Shown here: one piece after another, positions 1 to 5,545 of the stretch
How positions within the stretch are numbered: position 1 is the first letter of the stretch
Layout: each line of letters begins with the position of its first letter
Source: Tardiphaga sp.
GTDB lineage: Bacteria > Pseudomonadota > Alphaproteobacteria > Rhizobiales > Xanthobacteraceae
Assembly (NCBI GenBank): GCA_028290765.1
Contig: JAQGJF010000367.1
Span: 1 to 8,138 of the forward strand
DNA: 8,138 nucleotides
Reading direction: 5' to 3'
Notes under the pieces: model-generated
The model's input: the letters and a program-made list of their open reading frames with translations, nothing else
What the model was told of the DNA's origin: nothing
The model's database searches: none
Program-made: the position numbers and the translations under genes

Positions 1-2346
1 ATCGAACGACTGAAACACGTTGCGAACGGTGTCGGTGTTGTCGAGGGTCGAATACTGCTTGCTGCTGTAGCGCATCGCCGCGGTAAAGGCCCAATAGGCA
101 TTCGGCCGATAGGTCGCTCCGGCGGTCACGCGCCAGGCCGGAATATTCGGCACATGCTTGCCCTCGGCCGTCGTGCCGCCGATCGTGCTGACGAAGCCCG
201 GATCGCGGAGAATCCGCGAATCCACATAGGTGATGCTGCCGAAGGTTTCGAGCCCGTCGATGACGACATTGTTTTTCTGAGCGGCGAGTTCGGCGCCGGT
301 ATTGCGGATCGCGTCGACATTGGTGACGAAGCTGGCGGTCGGACCGCTATTGCCGACGAGAAAACCCAGTTGGGAAATCAGGGCGTCATGGACGTTTTCG
401 TTGAACACCGACAGGCGGACCTTGCCATCGGTAAATCGGCGTTCGATTGCAATCTCTTCGCTCAGCACGCTCTCCGGCTTCAGGTTGGGATTCGGCACCG
501 CGAGATTCACCCCTGCCGTCACCACCTGATACAGTTCCGCCACCGTCGGAAAGCGCGACGCCTGACCGACCGATGCGGTGACCAGCCATTCGCGCGACGG
601 TTCGAAGGCCAGCGAAAGTTTTGGCGAGAAGCGCGTCGCGCTCAATTCCGGCTGAAACGTTCGAAGCGTGCTGGTGATGTTGCCATTGGCGGGATCGCCG
701 ACGGTGTTGTTGGTCAGAGTCTGCAAATTGTAGCCGTCATAGGCTTTCCAGTCCTCAAGCCTCCCTCCGACCGTCAATTTGAACATCGGTGCAAAGCGCC
801 AGGCATCCTGCGCCCACAGCGCCAGTGTCCGGGTGGTGCCCTGGCTGTTGGTGTAGAGCGAATTGGTCGCGTCCGGACCATTCTGCCAGGTCGCGGTCTG
901 GTAGATCGGGTTGTTGAGATAATAGCGATCGGCGTGAAAGCCGAACGAGACTTCATGCGCCTCATTGGGGCGCCAGATTCCCTTGGCATCGCCGTTGGTC
1001 CAGTTGGTACCGTCCATGCGGGTGATTTTCCCGTAGGTCGTAAAGGCGGCGCTGTTCTGGACCACGCTGAACGGGTTGCGCTGGGCATCTTCGAGATAGT
1101 CGTAGCGCGACGCCGACAGATCGAAATCGAACGTCCCCTTGGTGTCCGAGGTTACCGAAACCGCGTTGGTCAGGTGCTTTTGGTGCAGCGTGTAATAGTT
1201 GCTGGCAAAGCCCGCGACGTTTCCGAAGGTCGGCGCGCCGGCGGCGTTTTGCAGATAGCTCTGCACGTCGGACCGGGCGTCGTTCGACCAGTAGCCGATG
1301 ATGTAGGTCGCCTTCACCAGCGGCGAGAGGTTCCAGGCGAACTTGCCCTTCACATTGGCCATTTCGGTGTGAAGCAGGCCGCCCGCGCCAACCACCGGTG
1401 CGACGCCGCCGGTCCGGCTCAGCGCGGGGATCGCGCCGGTGGTGCCGGCGGGAATGCCGTTGGGGAATCCGGCGCCCGGCGCCGTGGTTACCCAAGCCAA
1501 AGGCTGACTGAAACTATTCTGGAAATTGCCGCTGAGGAAGTAAGCGAAATTGTCCTTCTTATCGCCGATCGACACGCTGGTCTGGTCGGTTCGGAACGTA
1601 CCCTTGGTGTTGTAGCGATCGAAGGTCTGGAAAGCTTCGGTCTGCTTCGCCGTCATCTCGAATTTTTCCGGCATCCGCGTCGTGATCAGCAGTACGCCGC
1701 CGGCGGAGTTACCCGGATAGGCCGCCGAGAACGGCCCGTAGAGGAAGTCCACCCGCTTGATCTCTTCCGGCGCGACCAGACCCCAGCGCGGCGCGCCGAT
1801 GGTGTTGTTGTTGCCGATCAGGGCGCTCAGCAGAATATCGTCGGCATAGACCAGGCTGCGCGCGCTGGCGCCGACACCGGAGGTGCGGGTCGCCAGCACC
1901 GGCTGGGTGTCGCCATTGTTGCGTTTGCGCACGAACAGGCTCGGCAGATATTTGACCGCGTCCTCGGTGTCGACGACGTTGATCTTCTGTTCGATCTCGG
2001 CGGCGGTGATGCTCGCCGAAGTCTGCGGCAGTTGGTATCTCTGCTTGATCGGCGGCGTCCCCAGCGACGAATTCGCGGTGCCGCCGTCGCCCTGCGGCGC
2101 CGGTGGATTGGGCACCGATGGATTGGCTGTGGCGGTCTGGATCGGCCGGTTGCGCCGGGACGCCGAGGCGGCGCGTTGCGGCGGTTTCCTGGCGGGACGA
2201 ACCGCCTGACGCTGGACCGGCGCGTCGATCGTCACCGGCGGCAAGGTCTGGCTCGCGGTCTGCGCGTTGATCGGGCGTGGAGCGGCGCATAGCAGGCCGC
2301 ACAGCACGAACGTGCTGGCGCCACTGAGGGCTGGTCGGCGTATCAT
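1..2346 (-). CDS. TonB-dependent outer-membrane receptor, C-terminus cut by window edge; probable copper or metal-chelate transporter
   Basis: Reading the complement from the ATG at 2346 gives 782 uninterrupted codons to the window edge. Residues 1-29 are a Sec signal peptide (MIRR, then a hydrophobic stretch, ending INA-QT). LPPVTIDAP (35-43) resembles a TonB box. A basic, Pro/Ala-rich linker fills about 44-100. The plug domain spans about 101-225, with EDAVKYLPSLFVRKR, SLVYADDILL, PEEIKRVDFLYGPFSA and the plug-end motif YPGNSAGGVLLITTRMP. The rest has alternating barrel-type segments, for example LTVGGRLEDW and the turn SREWLVTASVGQASRFPTVAELY. Perhaps 60-100 residues are missing (estimate from typical family size). 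Such receptors use TonB/ExbBD energy to import scarce metal complexes across the outer membrane. The substrate is not visible in the sequence; copper is inferred from the DUF2946 gene 91 bases upstream and the nearby multicopper oxidase. The RBS is weak (GGGAA about 6 bases before ATG), which fits translation linked to the upstream ORF. Family call firm, substrate tentative. Confidence 0.93.
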   Translation of the reverse strand, partial: MIRRPALSGASTFVLCGLLCAAPRPINAQTASQTLPPVTIDAPVQRQAVRPARKPPQRAASASRRNRPIQTATANPSVPNPPAPQGDGGTANSSLGTPPIKQRYQLPQTSASITAAEIEQKINVVDTEDAVKYLPSLFVRKRNNGDTQPVLATRTSGVGASARSLVYADDILLSALIGNNNTIGAPRWGLVAPEEIKRVDFLYGPFSAAYPGNSAGGVLLITTRMPEKFEMTAKQTEAFQTFDRYNTKGTFRTDQTSVSIGDKKDNFAYFLSGNFQNSFSQPLAWVTTAPGAGFPNGIPAGTTGAIPALSRTGGVAPVVGAGGLLHTEMANVKGKFAWNLSPLVKATYIIGYWSNDARSDVQSYLQNAAGAPTFGNVAGFASNYYTLHQKHLTNAVSVTSDTKGTFDFDLSASRYDYLEDAQRNPFSVVQNSAAFTTYGKITRMDGTNWTNGDAKGIWRPNEAHEVSFGFHADRYYLNNPIYQTATWQNGPDATNSLYTNSQGTTRTLALWAQDAWRFAPMFKLTVGGRLEDWKAYDGYNLQTLTNNTVGDPANGNITSTLRTFQPELSATRFSPKLSLAFEPSREWLVTASVGQASRFPTVAELYQVVTAGVNLAVPNPNLKPESVLSEEIAIERRFTDGKVRLSVFNENVHDALISQLGFLVGNSGPTASFVTNVDAIRNTGAELAAQKNNVVIDGLETFGSITYVDSRILRDPGFVSTIGGTTAEGKHVPNIPAWRVTAGATYRPNAYWAFTAAMRYSSKQYSTLDNTDTVRNVFQSFD

Positions 2347-2437
2347 GGAATTTCCCGGTATCGGACAACGTCCGGCGTACTGAAGCGTCAGGATGGAGGC
2401 GGCTCGCGCCCGGCCTCCGTGCAAACCAATCGTCAGT

Positions 2438-2812
2438 TCAGGAAAAGGCCGGGGGAGCGCGGGCCTGCGCATTGGAGCCGACCCGGACTGCCGATACGGC
2501 GTCCGTCGACTCGAGCCAGACCACGCGCTGGTACTGGCGCTGCAAATGCACAAAGACCGGCAGAGGCGGATCGATCACGGCCGTGCCGCCGTGTCCGGCG
2601 GCACAAAATGCACAGCAATCGGCATGGGAATCGGGCGTATGGGAGGGCATGGCCTGCCCTTCGGAGGCGCTCATCCCGGAACAGATCGAGGCCATGGCGA
2701 GCGGATCGGAAACGGCCTGCGCAACAGCGCGAAACGCGCCGATCGGTGCCATCAATTGCACCAGAACGGCGAACAGCACGATTGGAATGAAGAATTCCAG
2801 CCGCCGTCGCAT
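2438..2812 (-). CDS. DUF2946-family small Cys/His/Met-rich protein, possible CruR-like copper-sensing upstream ORF
   Basis: This encodes 124 residues from the ATG at 2812, which has AGGCGG about 8 bases upstream. An in-frame GTG at 2842 would add 10 residues (MAHDQQAGSI) but has a poor RBS. The N-terminus is MRRR followed by a hydrophobic segment (about 7-28), so the product is exported or membrane-anchored. A patch then carries possible copper ligands: ICSGM, AMPSH, DSHADCCAFCAAGHG. C67 and C70 form the CxxC (codons at 2603-2614). The C-terminal third is hydrophilic. DUF2946 genes are commonly found next to copper or TonB-receptor genes. In Bordetella pertussis the member CruR, just upstream of the receptor gene bfrG, is a copper-responsive upstream ORF that acts while being translated through its CxxC. 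Here the receptor gene follows after 91 bases on the same strand, so a similar role is plausible, but it is inferred from family and position only. A periplasmic copper-binding accessory protein is the alternative. Confidence 0.85.
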   Translation of the reverse strand: MRRRLEFFIPIVLFAVLVQLMAPIGAFRAVAQAVSDPLAMASICSGMSASEGQAMPSHTPDSHADCCAFCAAGHGGTAVIDPPLPVFVHLQRQYQRVVWLESTDAVSAVRVGSNAQARAPPAFS

Positions 2813-2840
2813 GATTGAACCCGCCTGTTGATCGTGTGCC

Positions 2841-2877
2841 ACCTAATCATGCACAGATGAAGAAGTCGAGATTAGGT
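2841..2877 (-). promoter_or_regulatory. Inverted repeat in leader, overlapping the start region of the DUF2946 gene
   Basis: On the minus strand ACCTAATC (2877-2870) is followed after 21 bases by its exact complement GATTAGGT (2848-2841). In RNA these would form an 8-bp stem. Its downstream arm ends on the alternative GTG start (2842-2840) and lies about 30 bases before the favoured ATG. It could gate ribosome access, or it could be a protein-binding site. The repeat is seen directly; any function is inference. Confidence 0.4.
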
Positions 2878-2917
2878 TCCCCGGCCATCGGCCGCCGGTT
2901 GATAAAACGATCCTGCT

Positions 2918-2937
2918 TCAACGCGGTTGCGCGTTGA
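2918..2937 (-). promoter_or_regulatory. Compact leader hairpin upstream of the DUF2946 gene
   Basis: TCAACGCG, a CAAC loop and CGCGTTGA form a perfect 8-bp, GC-rich stem-loop in the leader of the DUF2946-receptor transcript. No T-run follows on the minus strand, so it is not a classic terminator. Together with the repeat at 2841-2877 it makes the leader look structured. I do not recognise a known riboswitch class here; in particular I saw no cobalamin-riboswitch consensus. Confidence 0.35.
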
Positions 2938-2995
2938 GGATTTGCCGCTGCAATGCCCGTACGGCACCTGCCCAAACTTAATGCAATTGCCACAG

Positions 2996-3023
2996 ATTAC
3001 AACCCAGAATGGTAGGAATTCAA
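2996..3023 (-). promoter_or_regulatory. Candidate sigma70-type promoter for the DUF2946-receptor operon
   Basis: On the minus strand TTGAAT (3023-3018) lies 16 bases before TGTAAT (3001-2996), matching the -35 and -10 consensus at 4/6 and 5/6. The surrounding stretch is clearly AT-rich for this genome. If used, it would give a leader of roughly 150-180 nt containing both hairpins. A match this loose occurs by chance, so it is only a candidate. Confidence 0.25.
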
Positions 3024-3223
3024 TCATTTCAACAATTGCCTTAATTTTGAACATTCGTTGCCGAAAATGGTGACAAGTGCAAAAAGATCGGCTACCACTT
3101 CACTCTCAGACTGACCGAAAGGTTTTCGTCTGGTGGTCCAAGTCTCGGGAGGAGCCCTGGCGCGCACAAGCAGCGTCGCCCCGTCAATCAAGGATAAATC
3201 CAAACATTTCGGGGATAAAGGGT

Positions 3224-3236
3224 CGACACAATTTTC
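3224..3236 (+). repeat. Left copy of a 13-base direct repeat flanking the oxidase gene
   Basis: CGACACAATTTTC here recurs at 5525-5537. Both copies are preceded by GG plus one pyrimidine, giving GGYCGACACAATTTTC. The two copies bracket the multicopper oxidase gene. A 13-base match in a window this size is near what chance allows. Confidence 0.35.
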
Positions 3237-3237
3237 C

Positions 3238-3267
3238 GAGCAGGGCTGCGGCCCTGCTCTTTTTTTT
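3238..3267 (+). terminator. Rho-independent terminator
   Basis: GAGCAGGGC, loop TGCG and GCCCTGCTC form a perfect 9-bp stem with a 4-base loop (3238-3259), followed at once by eight Ts (3260-3267). This is the classic intrinsic terminator for plus-strand transcription. On the minus strand the hairpin is followed by GGAAAATT, so it would work poorly for transcription arriving from the oxidase gene. Confidence 0.85.
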
Positions 3268-3302
3268 CAAACAGTTTTGTTTTTTCAAACAGTTTTGAAA
3301 AA
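3262..3302. repeat. Tandem 18-base repeat; second copy lies within an AT-rich inverted repeat
   Basis: TTTTTTCAAACAGTTTTG occurs twice with no gap (3262-3279 and 3280-3297). The second copy, plus the following AAAAA, makes a 9-bp inverted repeat: TTTTTCAAA (3281-3289), CAGT, TTTGAAAAA (3294-3302). The first copy begins within the terminator T-run. It could be a slippage duplication or a paired protein-binding site. Confidence 0.7.
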
Positions 3303-3555
3303 CGTCCCTCATGCGGCTGAACCACGGCGATAGCAAGCGGGTCGCAGAATGTGCGCATGGAAATCGGCCACAACGCCGGTTGACTGACAGCATTTAGTCA
3401 GCGCTGCGCTTGCATCGGATAGCGCAACGGAGAACGCCGGTATCGAGCGTGATCTGCCACCGGTGATTCATGTAATGGTGCGATCTTAGCGCGCTTGCCG
3501 CGCGCGAGACCCGCTTCGACTATTTGCAGATGGAATCTGCGGCGGTCCCGGAGCC

Positions 3556-3580
3556 GCTGGCCTCTATTATTGTGGCCAGC
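3556..3580 (-). other. Stem-loop just after the multicopper oxidase stop codon
   Basis: GCTGGCC and GGCCAGC form a 7-bp inverted repeat around an 11-base AT-rich loop, 17 bases beyond the oxidase stop on the minus strand. No T-run follows, so it may be a 3'-end stabilising hairpin or part of a rho-dependent end, or it may be chance. Confidence 0.3.
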
Positions 3581-3597
3581 TTCATGATCGTTTCCGC

Positions 3598-5187
3598 TCA
3601 GCCTTTGTAGACTTCAACAGTCTGCATCATGCCCATTTCCTCATGATTCATCATGTGGCAATGGACCATGTAGACGCCGGTATAATCCAGAAAGCGTGAG
3701 CGGAATACGACCTTGCCACCCTTGCGCTGCACGATCACCGAATCGCGCCATTCCGGCACGGCCAGCGCCTTGCCGTTGACCGACACGACCTGGAACGGAT
3801 TGGTGTGGATGTGAAAGACGTGGTCGTCATGCTCATGCGTGTTGACGATTGTCCACTCCTCGACGGCACCGAGCTTGACGCGTTGATCGATGCGGTTGGG
3901 ATCGAACTTCTTGTCGTCGATGAAGAAGCTGAATTCCCGCCAATGGCCGGCAGCATCCGCCTCCGGCGCGGTTGCCGAGAAGGTTACCGTGCGACGGTTG
4001 GTAATTTCGGTTTCCTTGATGCTTTCCAGTGGCGGCGGCGGCAATGCGCGCGGCAGCTTCATGTTCATCGGCGCGCCAGACACCACCAGGCGCGCCAGGG
4101 GGCCGACCGGTGACGGGTGTCCCTGATCATAAGGTGCCGCGTCCAAGGCATAGGTGCCGGCGGGGCCCGCCTGCACCAGCAGATCGGCGCGCTGGCCCGG
4201 CGCGATCAGAACCTGCTTGAGGGATTGCACGGCACCGAGTTGGATGCCGTCATAGGCGACGGCATGCAAATCGTGCTTCTCCAGATCGAGCAGCATGTCG
4301 TCCTGATAGGCCGCATTGAGAATACGCCAGCGCTGCACCTCGCCCGGGCGCATCTCGATCGTCGGTCGGCGCTGCCCGTTGATCGCCAGGAAACGTGTCG
4401 CCGTCTCCGGAAACAACGTCTCGAAATTCTCCACCATGCCGTGCGAGTCGTAGACCACCTGGGTCAACACCAGCAGGCGCTCGCGGGCGGCGGCGATCTC
4501 CGGCACATCGGCGAAATCGCCCTCGATGACGACGGCGCCCACCATGCCGCTCGACATCTGGATATCGGCGCTGCCGTGGTGATGGGGGTGATACCAGTAG
4601 GTCCCCTTGGTGTGGTCCTTCGGCAGCGCGATCTCTATGTCGTAGGTGTGGCCGGGGGCCATCGAGCGCATGACGTTGTCGGCAATGCCGCTCGGGCTCG
4701 CATGAGAGCCATGGAAGTGAAAATTGGTGTTGTTGAACATATGCGGCTGACTGATGTCGGCGGGAAGCGAGTCCCGGTTCGGCGGCAGATCGTTGATCAG
4801 CTTGATGCGCAACGTCTCGCCGGGCTTCATGCGCAGCGTGGGCCCTGGGCTGCCGCCTTCATAGGACCTGGCATAGAGCCTGACACCGCCGATCTGACGG
4901 TAGCCATAGCCCACCCGCAAGGTCGTGCTGAGCACGCCATTGACGGACCGCCGCACCTCGGGCTCGACCAGCGGCTGATCCGTGGCGGGCGCTGGTTTAT
5001 CCGGCACCATGCCCATGGTGGGGGACATGTCCATTTTGCCGTGCACGTGGTCTTGGGCGCCGGCGGCCCCCGCGGTCAGCAGAACCGCGCCGATCCCGAT
5101 GCTGCTATCGAGCAGTTGGCGCCGCGATAGCCCTTTCGTGCTGCTCGCGGTGGCGTCCGGAGCGATATCCTTCTGGTCCTGCGGCAT
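3598..5187 (-). CDS. Multicopper oxidase, Tat-exported, periplasmic (CueO/CotA-like laccase family)
   Basis: This complete 529-residue protein starts at an ATG with GGAG upstream. A twin-arginine signal occupies about 1-45: SRRQLL at 21-26, a hydrophobic stretch, then AGAQD. The mature N-terminus is Met/His-rich (HVHGKMDMSPTMGM, 47-60). Three cupredoxin domains follow. The copper sites are intact: HFHG (157-160), YWYHPHHHG (197-205), HVFHIH (His456, 459, 461) and HCHMMNHEEMGM (His509, Cys510, His511, His515, with Met520 as likely axial type-1 ligand). Such enzymes couple oxidation of Cu(I), phenols or metals to four-electron reduction of O2 to water. With the DUF2946 and receptor genes downstream, periplasmic Cu(I) oxidation for copper tolerance is the likeliest role, but laccase-like or Mn-oxidising activity cannot be excluded. 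Tat export fits folding with copper in the cytoplasm. The gene is preceded by a 358-base gap, so it probably has its own promoter. It lies 785 bases from the DUF2946 gene, so co-transcription is uncertain. Confidence 0.96.
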   Translation of the reverse strand: MPQDQKDIAPDATASSTKGLSRRQLLDSSIGIGAVLLTAGAAGAQDHVHGKMDMSPTMGMVPDKPAPATDQPLVEPEVRRSVNGVLSTTLRVGYGYRQIGGVRLYARSYEGGSPGPTLRMKPGETLRIKLINDLPPNRDSLPADISQPHMFNNTNFHFHGSHASPSGIADNVMRSMAPGHTYDIEIALPKDHTKGTYWYHPHHHGSADIQMSSGMVGAVVIEGDFADVPEIAAARERLLVLTQVVYDSHGMVENFETLFPETATRFLAINGQRRPTIEMRPGEVQRWRILNAAYQDDMLLDLEKHDLHAVAYDGIQLGAVQSLKQVLIAPGQRADLLVQAGPAGTYALDAAPYDQGHPSPVGPLARLVVSGAPMNMKLPRALPPPPLESIKETEITNRRTVTFSATAPEADAAGHWREFSFFIDDKKFDPNRIDQRVKLGAVEEWTIVNTHEHDDHVFHIHTNPFQVVSVNGKALAVPEWRDSVIVQRKGGKVVFRSRFLDYTGVYMVHCHMMNHEEMGMMQTVEVYKG

Positions 5188-5545
5188 TTGATCTCCGTGA
5201 ATCCTGCGGTTGAGCTCGCCTTACGCGCGGGCGGGCGGTTTTCCTCGATCAGGTAGCGCCGAGACCGTTCACGACGAGTCCGCAATACAGTCTGTTGACG
5301 GTCGTTTCTGTGCTGAGTTCAGAAGGGTCGCCGAACCCCACAGGACACACAAAACGTCCGGTGGACCCCGATAGTTGGCGAAGCCCCGGCAAAAATTTAG
5401 CAACGATTCTCGGTTCGGAGGCAACAGCGTAGCTTTTTGGCGGCCCGCTCGCCGGCACACACCTTCACAGGGGAAGATTCTCTGCCTTTTTCAAGATGTT
5501 ACATGATCAAAAGGAGACGGCGGCCGACACAATTTTCATCCGACA
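5188..5545. other. 358-base intergenic region upstream of the multicopper oxidase
   Basis: No convincing gene. Two overlapping minus-strand frames stay open across about 5249-5460 (roughly 63 and 69 codons), but they have no good ribosome site, they overlap each other and I recognise neither product. The stretch should carry the oxidase promoter. I found no clear -35/-10 pair and no clean MerR-type copper operator; an imperfect CCTTC/GAAG pair near 5462-5477 has the wrong spacing. GGAG at the right distance serves the oxidase ATG. Confidence 0.6.
5525..5537 (+). repeat. Right copy of a 13-base direct repeat flanking the oxidase gene
   Basis: CGACACAATTTTC, the same as at 3224-3236 and in the same orientation. 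It lies 8 bases beyond the end of the DUF924 gene, at the boundary with the oxidase intergenic region. There are no terminal inverted repeats or transposase next to it, so a mobile origin is not shown. Confidence 0.35.

Larger units (their letters stand above)
3060..3267 (+). ncRNA. Possible small RNA ending at an orphan terminator (5' end unknown)
   Basis: A strong rho-independent terminator at 3238-3267 on the plus strand has no plus-strand coding sequence before it, and the nearest genes on both sides are on the minus strand. The stretch before it contains local inverted repeats, for example CGAAA-GGT-TTTCG near 3115-3127. The simplest reading is a small RNA of up to about 200 nt, transcribed away from the receptor operon. 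I found no good promoter, and 3060 is only a nominal left limit. The terminator could instead be left over from a lost gene. Confidence 0.22.
2843..3597. other. 755-base intergenic region (785 bases from the favoured DUF2946 start) without a convincing gene
   Basis: The part nearest the DUF2946 gene holds a leader with two hairpins and a candidate minus-strand promoter. The middle, about 2990-3300, is AT-rich and contains an orphan plus-strand terminator and a tandem repeat. The part nearest the oxidase, 3300-3597, is GC-rich again and holds only short open frames without ribosome sites, plus a 7-bp inverted repeat close to the oxidase stop. Short plus-strand frames at 3077-3298 and 3133-3333 run straight through the terminator hairpin and its T-run, so I do not call them genes. 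Confidence 0.7.

Noticed and set aside
154..2292. 712-codon plus-strand open frame opposite the TonB receptor
   Set aside because: It uses the exact complementary codon register of the receptor gene and is rich in Arg, Gly, Ala and Val without domain patterns. GC-rich codon bias produces such antisense frames; the receptor on the minus strand has clear motifs.
2843..3060. Possible cobalamin riboswitch upstream of the TonB receptor operon
   Set aside because: I searched the leader by eye for the conserved B12-box-type sequence on the minus strand and did not find it. The hairpins present are short and local.
3476..3607. Plus-strand 44-codon open frame ending inside the oxidase gene, with a faintly protein-like reading (RETRFDYLQMESAAVPEPL)
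   Set aside because: Too short for significance in GC-rich DNA, no start with ribosome site, and it ends only in the oxidase 3' end. A gene remnant cannot be excluded.
4117..5130. 337-codon plus-strand open frame opposite the multicopper oxidase
   Set aside because: His- and Arg-rich shadow of the oxidase codons with no recognisable domain. The minus strand encodes a complete enzyme with all copper ligands.
5249..5460. Two overlapping minus-strand short frames upstream of the oxidase
   Set aside because: No good ribosome site, mutual overlap and no recognised family. They could be a remnant, but nothing in the sequence supports a gene call.
5455..5485. Imperfect ACCTTC/GAAGAT inverted repeat resembling a CueR/MerR-type copper operator
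   Set aside because: The half-sites are spaced 2-3 bases too close, only 5 of 6 bases match, there is no 19-base-spaced promoter around it, and it lies nearly 300 bases from the oxidase start.
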